A stretch of 64,000 nucleotides of DNA from Marchantia polymorpha subsp. ruderalis (GCA_037833965.1 AP031351.1:18116501-18180500); one strand, 5' to 3'. Counted from the stretch's first letter, positions 1-17,600 are shown. Numbers and translations: made by a program. The notes: a model not told the origin generated them from the sequence alone.

Positions 1-284
1 CCGTCGTCGCCTTCGTCAAAGGAACCAGAACAGCTCCTCAGTGTGGCTTTTCCCACCGCGTGCTCACCATTCTGAACGAGAATGGAGCTGACTATGAAGT
101 GGTGAATGTTCTCGATGACCATCACAATCCGGGCTTGAGGGAAGCTATCAAGGAGTACAGCCAGTGGCCGACCATTCCCCAAGTCTACGTCAAGGGCGAG
201 TTCGTAGGAGGAGCAGATATTTTAGATGAAATGGTTCAAAGCGGAGAGATCAAATCGCTCTTTCAAAAATCACGACCCAAGTAA
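1..284 (+). CDS. GRXS16: Monothiol CGFS glutaredoxin, GRXS16-like, 3' end only
   Basis: The reading frame is open from base 3 and ends at a TAA at 282-284. It gives about 93 residues, cut by the left window edge. The visible part is a nearly complete glutaredoxin domain: a VVAFVKG strand, the CGFS active site with its single cysteine, the WPTIPQVYV segment with the cis-proline, and the GGADIL glutathione-binding turn. Monothiol CGFS glutaredoxins bind a [2Fe-2S] cluster with glutathione and hand it to Fe-S proteins. The wording around the active site (APQCGFS) and the NVLDD segment resemble plastid GRXS16 (CXIP2) more than GRXS14. GRXS16 proteins carry an N-terminal GIY-YIG-like domain, which would lie outside the window. 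The assignment to GRXS16 rather than another CGFS class is from memory of the family. Confidence 0.88.
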   Translation, partial: VVAFVKGTRTAPQCGFSHRVLTILNENGADYEVVNVLDDHHNPGLREAIKEYSQWPTIPQVYVKGEFVGGADILDEMVQSGEIKSLFQKSRPK

Positions 285-1046
285 ATCAGCCGAAAACTAG
301 ATATTTGTTCGTTCAGAAGCATCTGATTCTCTTACACCATCAGGCCAGTCCACTGGCCCATGTATCGATACAAACATTAAAGCACATGAACATGAAACTT
401 CTCTCTACTCCCGTCTCTCATTCTTTCTGGACATGTCTCTAAAAGGTTCCAGTCTGGTCTGCCATATGTTTCGTCGCTCTCATGATTGCTTGCCCTCTGG
501 ACAGACGACTGGAAACTTAACTTACATTCCGGATTACCACTAAAGCAAAAATGCAGAACAGAATCTATGGAATAAACCAGCTCGACAGTTTTCAGCTTGT
601 GATTTAAGAAGATGGCTGAAGACATTTAAGCCCAGGAAGGACAAATTTCATCCCAGACTCTGCATCATCGCCTCACGAGACCTCCATGGAAGAAGGCGAT
701 AACTGGAAAGCATCACCTTCGGTGCCTGGAAGTGGCAGGGAGCGACGGCCGGACGGCCGGACTTGCAGAGGAATGCTGGAAATGCCTGATAACCTTGCGT
801 GCGTCACAAGCGTCGAGAGGAGCACAGAAACTTAGACTGCAAGTACACGGTCGTGTGGGTTTGCGGCGGCCGAAGTGGAGGTGGGAGCTGACCGGGAAAG
901 GTGATGGATGGACATAAGGCGCGGCCTCGACACTCTGCGTCAGATTCATTCCTCGTTGTACTCGGAGTCTTCGGAAGAGCGAGCGCATCGGGCTGCCTGG
1001 AATCTTCTGTAGGGTCCGGAGCACGAGAGCTTGAGGAGACGGAGCC
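285..1046. other. Intergenic: glutaredoxin 3' UTR and isomerase promoter
   Basis: This stretch lies between two genes on the same strand. The left part should be the 3' UTR of the glutaredoxin gene. The right part, which becomes GC-rich from about 720, should hold the promoter and 5' UTR of the isopropylmalate isomerase gene. I see no convincing TATA box and no protein that looks real. Confidence 0.6.
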
Positions 1047-1964
1047 ATGGCTGCGACTTCAGCGATGACGAACATCAACGTCGCAAGTGTTGCAGCCTCC
1101 ACCTGCGTTCTCAGGGTACGCGAATTGTGTCACGAGAGAACTGGAAGGGTTTGTCTTTGATGTCTTTGAGCACTCGTTGTGGAATCTAGTATGGAATTTA
1201 GTGGTGACTGTTTGAATGGATGTTTGTGTTTGCAGCGGGATACCGAGATTTCTTTTGCTCGTCTTGGAAATGTGCAAGCTCCTTCGCGCAGTGCTACATG
1301 TGGAACCTTCGGAACGCGACTGACCGTGCACGTGGCCAACAAGAAATGCTGCCAAGGGAAGGCCCCTGGAATTCGTGCTGCGGCTCAAGTCGAGGGACGG
1401 TCGGATGCTGAAAAAGCATCGGGAAGAATCATACATGGAAAGTGCTTCGTGGTCGGCGATAACATCGACACTGATCAAATTATTCCCGCTGAGTATCTGA
1501 CTCTCGTGCCCTCCAAGCCCGATGAGTATGAGAAGCTCGGGAGCTACGCCATGATAGGGCTGCCCGCTGAATGGGGACGATTCATCGAAGAGGGACAAAT
1601 GAAGACCCAGTACGCAGTTATGATCGGTGGCGACAATTTCGGATGTGGGTCATCTCGAGAGCACGCACCTGTGGCTTTGGGAGCTGCTGGAGTCAAGGCA
1701 GTTGTAGCCGAATCCTACGCACGAATTTTCTTTCGAAACTCGGTTGCCACAGGAGAGCTTTACCCTGTGGAATCCGAAAAGAGGATTTTCCAGGAGAATA
1801 GCACCGGAGACATGGTGACAGTGGACTTGGAGCACGACCTTTTAATCAACCACACCAACGGCAAGACCTTCGCATTGAAGCCTATTGGTGATGCTGGTCC
1901 TGTCATCGATGCTGGAGGGATCTTCGCGTATGCTCGTGAGACGGGAATGATTGCAGCGAAATAA
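1047..1964 (+). CDS. leuD: 3-isopropylmalate dehydratase (isomerase) small subunit, plastid
   Basis: Two exons, 1047-1115 and 1236-1964, joined in phase 0 across a 120-bp GT..AG intron, give 265 residues. The ATG at 1047 (GCCATGG context) starts a Ser/Ala/Thr-rich leader of about 70 residues typical of a plastid transit peptide. The mature domain begins near the SGRIIHGKCFV segment. Family signatures are plain: GDNIDTDQIIPAEYL, GGDNFGCGSSREHAP and ESYARIFFRNS. The small subunit swivels onto the aconitase-like large subunit and shapes substrate specificity. The enzyme interconverts 2- and 3-isopropylmalate in leucine synthesis, and in some plants handles glucosinolate chain elongation. The ORF can also be read from 1179 without splicing, but that start would replace the leader with intron-derived residues, so the spliced model is preferred. 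Confidence 0.93.
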
Positions 1965-3547
1965 AATTCTGAATATCCTGCAAGTTTATAAGCCAAACGT
2001 CCAGAAGTGGATCCTATTTACGTGGGCTACGTTGACTGCTCGAACCCTGCGTTTGGTACGAATCGCTATGTACCCATATTTTTTTTTTGCCATTTTGAGA
2101 CAACAGCCAATTTTACAGAACTGTACCTTACAGGGTCGAACATGGTTACAGCCTCCACGAGATTTTGAGACTCCTAAATCCGGCCTGATAGTGCACTCTA
2201 GCTGTTCTCCACACATACACAGGTGCAAGTGGAAGTGAGACTGAAGTGTAGGTTCAGTCTTGTAGTCTGTTTGGTCCACCATAGAGTTTAGTATAGTAGA
2301 TTCTGAACATTTGTGATAGTTATATTGTGACAATTCGATATCTGGAATGCCCCAGTGCATCCGCGATTTAGTGTGACTGTCCAAGCACAGGATTTCAACT
2401 CTCACGAGTGAACTGATCATAATTTGAAGAAACCATTTAATCAATCGATTCAATGCTGGACGCTATTTCCGACAGTATCACTCTAATGGATGCACGTAAC
2501 TGATCTAGTTAATATACGTTTACAGTTCTGCATTCATTTGACTATCAGTTGTAACTCGCTTTAACCTAATCCACTCTCTTGCCTGAGACTATTCTACATC
2601 TTGGGATTTTTTGCATGTAGAGGCTGTGTAAACTATTCGATCTCGGGACTTTCTCTCGTCGCTTTTGAAGTAGATAATCGACTCTTGCGAAGACACACGT
2701 CAATATGATTGAATTCCAAGTGTTGACCATTCAAGAACATGTCAACTCAACTGTCTAAGCAGCTGCATTCAGACAGCGAGGCGTGTTAACCAGAGGGATC
2801 CTTACGGTAGCCAATGTGCAAGGGAAAGGTCTCTTTGGCTTGAACTGTCTTATGTTCAACTGTGTCTGAACGTGTTGCACACGGACGTACAACATTTTCT
2901 CAGCTGCTCACTGACTACCTTCAGGACATGCTGCAACACTGGGGGACAGCTCAGATCAGTCCCCCATTACCTCCAACTAGTAGACAGATGCCGCGATTGG
3001 AACGACATTCAATCGGCACCGGGGGTTGAAGTAAACTCATTAATCGAATATATGACTGAAGTGTATGAAATTAAGAAAACCCTGGAATGGGTAGTACAAC
3101 CCGTGCTTGCAATCAAACTCGGTAGCTACTCTGAGGCTCCAGTCTTTACAGGAAAAATGATTGGAGGATTGGGCCTCCGGACATATATGCGGTGATGGTT
3201 AATGTGCTCATTATTATACAAGTGGGCAGAAACCCATCAATCGTGTACGAATATAGAATGGCAACTTCTTCGTTCTCCAACGCAGCTTATCTTCCCTTCA
3301 GCTTTCTGTCCAAGGTGAGGTGTAAGGAAAATACTGAAGATCTCCGCCCTCTTTAGAATCGAGAATGTTCTTTGATATTCGAAGATGTTCCCTGCTCCAC
3401 TCTCACAGGAAGTATTCTTTATGGCGGAATGCCATGGAAGTCTTCCCTTCATGGCACGGTCATACTGCACGTCATTTGTCACCATCCAGTCATGGAGATA
3501 TAACACTGGAACCACTTCAGTGGCCACCAACGTTTAAAACGTCCCAC
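1965..3547. other. Intergenic between convergent genes
   Basis: This is the space between the 3' ends of the isomerase gene (+) and MCM3 (-). It should hold both 3' UTRs. A 107-codon frame at 2872-3195 (+) has no recognisable motif and I treat it as chance. No repeat or RNA gene was seen. Confidence 0.55.
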
Positions 3548-8891
<5,344 letters not shown>

Positions 8892-9919
8892 TGCTCTTCG
8901 GTTTTGTGCAACCCAGACTTGCTCGCGGTCGAAATCCTCTGCTCAGAGCAACCTTCACAGGAGCAACTACTGGATCCGCGCCCAGCCTAGAAATGATTAT
9001 ACTTGAAAAAGAACCAGGGGCCTTCTTTCGGAAGAGATCCTGGAGCCGCTGGTAGAGTAGAAGCACGAATAGACAATCCGTGAACACAACAATTGTGCTA
9101 TGAACCACAAGAGCTTGTCAAGCTCAAAAATCTGCAACGGAGGATGCTTTCTACTCGTGCTGCGCCATATCATGGAACAAAAATTTACTCCAGGAGCAAT
9201 CCCATCGACCACATTCCTGATCGCCGGGAAGTAATTCAGGAGGATCACGATTCTGAAGAAGAAATGTGAGTCATTGTCTGAGTGGGGGAAATCAGACAGC
9301 CTCGGCGGAGCGTCTACATGATACTGACAAGACGCTCCGAACGCAGACCGGGAACGTATCGGTGTTTTGGCGGGAAACCGATATGGCGCCATAATCGCTA
9401 CCTTCAGGGTCGGAGATTCGGCAAGCATCCACCGACGGACATCCAAACATCCGTCCGTCCAAGGACGACACATCACATTTCCTACCACAGTGGCTCAGAG
9501 CCATTCGTACGAGGTCGGAAATGGTAACCATAGAAGGAAGACCACTTTTAACGTATCTCTTCCCCCCGTGCTTGCTTCGACTGACCGTACGACGTTGGTA
9601 GAACAAGGAAGAATCATCGCTTACTGGACTTCGACCTGACTATATGGAGATGGTAATATGGCGACACTACAGCAATACACGTAGCGATACTCTTTTACAG
9701 TACCCTCATACACATTCAGCAATTGGTTCATGCAAAAGAAAAAATCCTCACATAAATTGGAATCGGAGAAATTTTCCAATGCTAACGAGTTGTTTAGAAG
9801 GTGCCACATCTTTACTCTCATAGTTAAGGACCGTAGTTCAAGTAAGTGCAAGCTAGTTGTAGTCTCTTGGACAGTCTTAAAGGATAAAGAACAGTTGATT
9901 GCATATGAATTTAAAGGTT
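8892..9919. other. MCM3 upstream region
   Basis: The right part contains the MCM3 promoter, including the E2F-type site listed separately. Several overlapping frames between about 9,280 and 9,640 on both strands show no protein motif. AT content rises from about 9,640 toward the retrotransposon. No other gene was seen. Confidence 0.5.
9365..9377 (+). promoter_or_regulatory. E2F binding site upstream of MCM3
   Basis: The 13 bases read TTTTGGCGGGAAA, a near-perfect match to the E2F/DP consensus TTTSGCGC/TTGGCGGGAA. It lies about 475 bp upstream of the MCM3 start codon. Plant MCM genes are established E2F targets with expression at G1/S, so both site and context fit. Binding itself is inferred. 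Confidence 0.7.
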
Positions 9920-10213
9920 TGTTAAGTTTCTAGGCTTGTAAGACATGAGTAGTAACTTACCAACAAGTGTGTATTAAAGTCCCGGAATGGGATGCTTAAA
10001 TACACAAGTGTCTTATCTAGATTGTTGAACTTCTTGTGAAGAATACTCCCTACTAGATATACCAGCAAGAAAGCCGAGTTCTAAATGCTATTCTCAAGAA
10101 AGAAGTCTCTCTTTTGATCCACCACATGGTTAGAAATGCTCCCGCGCCATTACAATGAGAACATCCTCTCCTCAAGCTATGTGGCTAGATTGGCCGTTAT
10201 TCTTATTTTAACA
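9920..10213 (-). repeat. 3' LTR of the copia element
   Basis: This 294-bp repeat starts TGTTAA and ends TTAACA, so it has 6-bp terminal inverted repeats. It matches 13,537-13,831 along its whole length, with many substitutions and small indels. Shared landmarks include a TATTCTCAAGAAA block and the closing AAGCTATGTGGCTAGATTG. Confidence 0.9.
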
Positions 10214-13200
10214 CTCCCACGAGCCAGCCTTGCCACATGTCATGCTATTCCAACCAACACCTTAACTTACTCAAACTGATTAGCTAGAAGTGACTTAGTC
10301 AAAAAATTTGCATTGCTTTGAGGGCAATAAATAACTTCACTTCTTCTCACATTATCCATGCCCTTGTGAAATCATGAACAACTTGATATGCTTAGCGAGG
10401 TCCGAAGCAAGAGTATGCTTCAGAAGTTTCAAAGCTCCTTGGCTATCATCGGATCTCCACAATTAGAATTCTCAATCCTGTAACATCGGAATGGGATCAT
10501 AAACAATAGTGCTTCTTTGATCACCATTGAGGCGTTCTAATACTCTGTCTCAATGGTTCACAGTGCCACTGTGGATTGGAGTCGGCTTTTCCATTCCTCT
10601 GGTCCACTAGACATCTTCTTAATGTAACCCGTAGTTGATCTTCTTGAATAAAGTTTGTTGACAAAGTTCGTGTCTCTATCGACATCTAGAACTTGATTAG
10701 AGGTCTCAAACATAATGCTCTCGTCTCTATTACCAACCAAATATTCGAACACTCTTGTGGCTTCTCTCCTGTGATCAGATGTGGACGCAGATATGTATCG
10801 AGAGAGTATACTTGTGACTTGAAACAGATCTCGCCTTGTAAAGGTAGCAACATAGGAAACATTTTTCACTAGTTTGCAGTAGGGATATGTTTGGATATCG
10901 AGAATCTCGTCGTGTTGACTGTTGTTTCTCATCAACAGTCATTGACAATCTACAATGTTTAGCATCCTGCATCTGAAATTTATCCAAAATCTCCTTACAG
11001 TATGTTTCCTCAATGAGCTTCAATGTTTCTGACTTTTGGTTTCTTGCAATCTTCATATCTAGGAAGTAGCTGCATCACTTCATTTCATCTATGTCAAAAT
11101 TCTCCTTAAGTACGTCTTTGATCGCATTCATGAGCTCAAGGAATGAACTAACCATGAAAAGGTCATCAACCCAATCTAATTAGTACATAATCATCTTTTC
11201 ATGTCTGCAGTTAGTTGTTGATGTCTTGCTATACATCTTTATCATCACAACAAGCAAAATGTCATCTATGAATGCATCAAGATCTTCTGCTCTATAATTA
11301 CTTCTTCCTTTGATAATTTTTGAAGTGGAAACAAGCATGGATCTGCTGTTGAAAGCTCAAAGCTCAACTTTTTTAGGAAATGGAACATTGTCATCCACCA
11401 CACTCTTGGAGTTTGTTTAAATCTCCAAGGGTGTGGTGGGTCTGTAAAGAGATTTCTTGAATCGACTTACGAGGTTGCTGGCTTCTTGCACAAAACCCTC
11501 CGGTTGTTCCATAAAAATCTCTTCTTCAAGATCCTCATAAAGAAAAGTAGTATTGATATCATACAGCTTGAGTTCTATATCTCGATGAGCAACAATTGCT
11601 AGCACGGTTTAAAGCCTTGTGTGCTTGCGGGTTGACGCAAATGTCTCTTTGTAATCAATGCCCTATTTTTGTTGGAACTCCCTGCTCATCATTCCTACTT
11701 TGTACTTGATCACATTCCCATAGGCATAAGTTTTATATTCAAACACCCACTTTGAGTTAATCATGTTATTTCCATATGATAGAGTCACTAGATCCCAAGT
11801 GCATTTCTTCTATAATGACTTGATTTCATCTTCAATAGCAAGTCGTCACATAGCTACGTCATCATGAGCCATTGCTTTGCCATAAGAGGCAGACTCGTCT
11901 TGATATTACAATAGGTGTCCAAACTGCTTTGGTTTCACGTGACTCGTTTATAGTTCTTCTTCCGATGGTGTCGTCTTCTTTTATTCAGAATGAAAGAGTA
12001 CAATCAAAGACCTTATCGTGACTATGCTAATTGCTGCCAATTCTCATCTCCAAACTTCAAGTCATAATGTTTTTTCTTTGAACCTTATGGAGCATCTTAT
12101 CTAAATAGTTGGAGCGGAAATATCTTCCAGCTCAATTTTATCAATCTGACATGCGAGAGTTGATGAAACCTACAAGCTCTTGGATAGCTTCTACGGGCTT
12201 AGTAGCTCCCATGGCTTCTGAAGCCGCTTGACTTTCATTGTTGCTCTTGACTGATTCTTCAAGATCAATTTCAAGAGGTGCTTTCAGCTTGATTGTTCAT
12301 CAAACTTCACGTCTCGGGAAATTACGACCTTCTTGCTAGGATTTATGAGTATCTTATATCCCTTGCAGACTTACTCAAAGCCGAGAAACATCCCTAGCTA
12401 TGCCTTAGCCTTTAACTTATTTTGCTTCTTATTATAGGATATAGGATATGAACAAAACACTTTGAATCAAAAACTTGCAAATTGTTCACAGTAGGCTTGA
12501 CGTTAATGAACATTCCATATGGAGTCTTGAGATGCACTTAAAGGTAGATCCGGTTCTTGCAAATGCTTCCGTAGATCTAATTATCTATCCAAAAACTTGG
12601 ATGTATATCTTGATCAGTCAACATACACCTTTTACTCTCATTCATTGTGCAATTAAATTTTTCCTCCACATCATTCTACTGCGGTGTATAATCACTTGTC
12701 TTCGTGTGTGTGGTACTATTTTCTTTCACCATTTTTTTAGATACTTGTTCACGTACTTTTTTCCTTGGTCGGATTGAACTTGTACAAGCTACTTGTCAAT
12801 TTGTCTCTCCATTCTTGTGAGCATCACCTTTATCATCTTCTAGACTAAATCGTTGTGCTTGATTGGCACAACCTTGCTAAGACTTGAGAAGTTGTCAACA
12901 AAGTTTACCACATATCTAAGCCTCTAAATGAATCATTGAGGATAGATTCAACAATATCTGTGTGTATGATTTCGAAGAATTCTTTGCCTCCATCTTGAAG
13001 CTGGGAAAATGATTTCTCTTCATCTTTTCCAATATGCAAGGATCACAAAGTTTTTCTCTAAAATTGACGTATGTTATGTTAATGAGTTTTTCCATGACTT
13101 ATGATCAATGATTTTTTAGAATATTTCCATTGTTGATCTTGACATAGAGTACATCAATTTCAAAAAATCCTCAACAATCACCGGTTGTATCTACCTCAAA

Positions 13201-13247
13201 TTTACTTCTCCACAATCCTTTGAGAAGCAATACGCGTCAATGTCTAC

Positions 13248-13473
13248 CTTCCATGTATTGTAGTTCGTCTTTGTCAAAAGCTCGATCAAGTGCTTTTTCA
13301 ACGTACTCATTTATCTAAGCACATTTTAATCTAAGAAGCTTTCTCTAATCCAAAAAATGCTTTCCATGCCTTGTAGTTCTTCTCTGTCAAAAGCTCGATC
13401 AACTGCTTCTCCAACGTACTCATTAATCTAAACACACTTCAATCTAAGAAGCTCTTTCTAATTCGAATAATGG
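13248..13473. repeat. Two-copy tandem duplication, about 113-bp period
   Basis: Copies 13,248-13,360 and 13,361-13,473 share CTTTCCATG-, GTCAAAAGCTCGATCAA- and AATCTAAGAAGCT-type blocks in the same order, with scattered substitutions. The duplication lies just inside the 5' LTR, in the leader or gag-proximal part of the copia element. Confidence 0.85.
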
Positions 13474-13536
13474 TCTCTACAAAATAAGTCAGTTTCTTAC
13501 TCCTTTTTAGCTACTACAAGTCGTGGATCCATGGCT

Positions 13537-13831
13537 TGTTAAATTTTGATGCTTGGAAGATATGAGTAGGAACTTGCGAACAAGTGAGGTATTAAAATAC
13601 TTGATTGAGATGCTTAAACACACAAATGTCTTATGTAGATTGGTGAACATCTGCTGAAGAATCCTTCTATCTAGATAGATCTGCGAGGATGCCATTTTCA
13701 AAATGTTATTCTCAAGAAAATAATTGCTCTCTCGATCAACCACATGTGTAGATGTGCTCCCTTGCCACTGCGATCAGATCGTTGTTTCTCTAAGCTATGT
13801 GGCTAGATTGATCGTTCTTCTTATTTTAACA
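13537..13831 (-). repeat. 5' LTR of the copia element
   Basis: This 295-bp partner of the LTR at 9,920-10,213 has the same TGTTAA..TTAACA ends. The visible divergence between the two LTRs shows that the insertion is old. Confidence 0.9.
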
Positions 13832-16800
13832 GAAGCAAATTGGATTTGTTTTATATAAGTTATTTAGCTAGCATCTATTTTGAAGAAACCTAGATGAGAC
13901 ATGGACATGTACTTGGCTACATGAAAAAAATTTGACTTAGAAATTTGATTATAGTTTAAGAGTGATGATATCATATTCAACGTACTTGTTGTAGTTTCTT
14001 GTTCATTATGATGCTTGATGGCATAGATTATATTGAGACAAAAGAAATATCCAAATAACATCATAAAATCTAATGAAATTTTTTAGTGAAATATTTGAAT
14101 TTTATAAGAATACAAATCAAAATTTGAAGATATTAGATAGTACTTGATTTATCTTGCAAATTCAAGGTTTCTAGATTAATTATTCTCACACAAGAGCATT
14201 ATTTTTAAAACCAGGCAGATTTGTAATCAATTTTTGTTGCTTAAAGGTAATTTTTCAGGTCAATGACATTAACGGTGTGCATAACGTTTCAAAGCTGAAA
14301 AGAAAATTTTATTTTAGCTGGTATCATTTAAATGGATTACAATTAATTAAATTATTCCTTGATTATCTTATTATTTGACTCAAAATTATTCTAAATTTAA
14401 ATTTTGATTTGTATAGATTTGATTAGATAATTCAATCATGTGGAAAAAATTAGATTTCAAACTAATTTGAACCTGAAAATATATTAGTTCACAAATTAAT
14501 AAATATCAAATATAAAAATAAGATATATATTAAATTTTCACAAATAAGATAAGAAATCAAAAAAACATTTATCAAGTGCATATAGTTCTATCATAATGAT
14601 TACTATTTTTCATTATATTTGTATGGATTAAATTAATCCAGGAATGTGCCGGCTATAATTATAAGTCTAAAGTCAATATGAATTTATTAAATAAGATTTT
14701 CAAAGTTTAGTTTTTGAAATGAATCATACTTATTTAATATGAAAATAAACTACCTATGGAAAACTTAATGGTCTCATTGAACTAAATCAAAAATTAATAA
14801 TTTAATTTCTTTCAGGAAAATACAAATTCTTAAGTTCTCGAGTTCTAAGTTTATGAATATGAAAAAACATTTATAGTGTAAAATCTCACATGTAGAGAGA
14901 TATTTGTGAAAGTTTATCACATGATGCATTTTGGTTATTTTCAATTGAATATAGCCAAACTGTTAAAATCAAAATACTTGTAAAAAAATAATTTGTCATG
15001 TAGTCTTCAATGATATTATTTTCATCTGTTTGACATTTGCTATTGAATATTATGACGTGATATAAATTTTTTGATTGATATAGACAAGATATAAATTTGA
15101 TAATATTATAAGTAATAATACATACATTGTGTAACTATTGAAGCCAATTCACTAGACATCAGTTCTGTTTTCAATCTTTGTTGTATTTTTTAATGGTTTT
15201 ATTGTACTTTGTTGTAATCCAATAGATTCATTGTGTGCATATTGATACATTTCAATTAGTTTTGTCAAGATTTAATAACACAATTCAAATCTGTCTTTGT
15301 GATATTTTTGAATGATTTAATATTATTTTTTTGGTTTGAGAAGGTTTTTTCCTTAAATTGAAACAAAGATATTGTATCAAATAGTTATCTTTTATTAGAA
15401 ATAAATAAATAACCAACTAGCTTATTTATAATTGGAGCTATCTAAAACATTATAATTCTGTATTTATATCAACTTTAAATCAATGAAAATTTTATGAATT
15501 TTTTTGTAAATAAATTTCCGAATTTTTTTAAAAAGTTGAAGTGATAATGGAGAAAATCATAGTATTGAAAAGTTCATGTTGTATATGATGATACAACTGA
15601 TCGTACAGACAATTACGTTGCTTTCGTCTAGTTTCATGCTTGAAATCTCACGCATAAAAAATTTGTACTTCAACTTTTTTTATTATCATGCATTATACTG
15701 ATTAGATCATGATTCATCATAATACTAACTTTTTCTTGTAAGTGAATGACGCTAAAAAATACTTCCACTCCCATTTCAATCCAAGACTTTGTGCAATCTC
15801 AAAATATTTATATTATCTTACTACAAATAATTTGTTTGATGCTTGCTCATATCACTTGCATAGTGAAGACTAGTGTATCATTAGTATATGAAGAAAGACA
15901 TCTGTTTTTTCTTCCTCTCAATTACCATTGACTTCTTTGATTTTTCTATAATTATTGATACTTGTGTCATTATTGGTTTTCATGTGAACTTTGTGCAAAA
16001 ACTTTGTATAAAACCAGCCTTAAATTAAAATTCGCCAGTAATTTTGGCGAATTACATATGTTCGCACAAATTACATAAATGCTTGGAAACTTTCACTACT
16101 TGGAAATATCAATATTTCCAGGTACCCAGGGTAGATCACATCACCTTTCTAATTTTTCATTCCAGTATAAAAGTCAATTAGTTTCCTTTCAATAATTTAC
16201 ATAATGAGTACCTTTCAGTGCCTCTGAAACCTCAGTAGAGTGTAGAAACATATGCTAGGTATGAACTTTATGAACATATTGTATTCAGAGCTTACCACAC
16301 TTTTTGATTATCAAATAGACCGTCACATGCATGTATCATTAACACCAGGATTAATATCTCGATGGCATACATTTCAAATAAAGTTTTATAGGATCTGAGA
16401 AAAGCTTTTACATTGGACATTTGACACTGGATTGTTATGTTGGAAAACACTTCAAAGTTCGAATTCATATAATAATATAGAAGACATAGCAACTGATGAT
16501 TATGATGGTGGTGGAAACCTCTGGTTTGTAGCCATGTTATAACTCAAAGCTGAATTGCGAATGGAAGTAATTCTCTAAGCAACTGCTTTAGGAAAGAGTT
16601 ATCGCAGGACCTCCATGAAAATCAGGACAGCATACCTCTATGAGGCTTGAGAAATTTCGGGATACTGTCCGCCGCATGTCATTAGCGATGTAACTAGATT
16701 GTATCGTTGATAGAAGAGTGAAAGCTCCGGAAGTGCAAACAAACTTAGCACAGAGAGGGACCCCAGCCGAAGCTGCAAACACAGCAAATCATAGTTTCCA

Positions 16801-17483
16801 ACAACTGTCACTTCAGTTTCACTCCCACCACCCTAGCGATCACTTTTGTAGCGACGGCTCGAATTCTCTCTATTCTAGGTTTCTAGTGAGGATGAAGGGC
16901 CAATGGACGACAGCGTTGAGTAATGTTCTGCGGTCCTCCTGGAGTGGAGAACAAATTTGTGAGAATGTCGTTGTATGAAGCACAGAGTTCAGTACTGCAA
17001 TTCTGAGGATGTGGTATGCATCCGGGGTAACTTCAACGACCAGTGGTCGTTCATTACATAACAGAAGACAGATGGGTGGTGGTGCTGCAAGACAACTAGG
17101 GATGACCCAGAAGTCAATTAGTAATGGTTTCACCGCGGGTGCTAATTCTCGTCGGCGGGCGCTGGGTGCTCGCTCAAAACTCCGAGCCCCTAGTTCGTCA
17201 CAAGGTGCTTGGAGATGACGAGATGGTCATCAGGCAATGCATCCCCTGGCTCGACAGCTTGTAGAATGGAGACTAAGAGCCGCAGTACTGGTAGCATCAA
17301 GAGTAGTCAGGTCGCGCATCGAACGTATTGTCTTCTCAATTTAGAACAAGGAAGAGAAAAACATAGGACCCCAAGCCAGCTCCCGGAGGATTGTATTGAT
17401 TAGACTCTCCGTCGTCGTCGATGTCTACGTTGACCACTAGCGTGTGATTCCATGCTCTGCTATCGCACTGCTTGTGGACTCGG
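13832..17483. other. AT-rich intergenic DNA, no gene recognised
   Basis: 13,832-16,500 is strongly AT-rich and holds only short chance frames. 16,550-17,480 is of ordinary composition. It has overlapping frames on both strands, of up to 87 codons, none with a motif I recognise. It also has a small perfect palindrome at 17,035-17,051 (AACGACCA-G-TGGTCGTT). This segment could be a gene relic, but I cannot support one. Confidence 0.5.
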
Positions 17484-17600
17484 TGACAAAGCGTCATGGC
17501 CCATGACGCTTTGTCATTAGGGTCATGGGCCATGACCCTAATGAAACAATCGACTTCATTCCTCAAGACTTTTGAGGAATGAAGTCGATTGTTTCATTAG
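17484..17600. repeat. Cluster of three overlapping perfect palindromes
   Basis: Palindrome 1 has arms 17,484-17,499 and 17,501-17,516 (16 bp, one central base). Palindrome 2 has arms 17,514-17,528 and 17,530-17,544 (15 bp, one central base). Palindrome 3 has arms 17,538-17,566 and 17,572-17,600 (29 bp, 5-nt loop GACTT). All arms are perfect complements. Neighbouring palindromes share their edges (3 and 7 bases). Palindromes 1 and 2 have near-identical centres (GTCATGGCCCATGAC and GTCATGGGCCATGAC). Confidence 0.97.

Larger units (their letters stand above)
9920..13831 (-). mobile_element. Ty1/copia LTR retrotransposon, nearly full length, inactivated
   Basis: Two LTRs bracket about 3.3 kb of decayed coding sequence on the minus strand. 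Reading that strand, the order is integrase, then reverse transcriptase, then RNase H, which defines copia rather than gypsy. The integrase end is at about 12,720-12,580 (a TPQ..NDVEEKFN stretch matching the usual TPQQNGVAERKNR). RT fragments lie at 11,605-11,417 (INTTFLYEDLEEEIFMEQPEGF-like) and carry the VDDL catalytic motif at 11,170-11,162. RNase H is at 10,935-10,558. The purine tract GTGGGAG lies directly before the 3' LTR (10,220-10,214). Stops and frameshifts break the polyprotein. No matching 5-bp target duplication is seen (aggtt versus gaagc). Next to the 5' LTR the primer-binding site looks truncated to AGCCATGG. Confidence 0.92.

Noticed and set aside
2872-3195. 107-codon plus-strand frame between the isomerase gene and MCM3
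   Set aside because: No motif and an ordinary composition; it lies in the 3' flank of two convergent genes, so chance is the simplest explanation.
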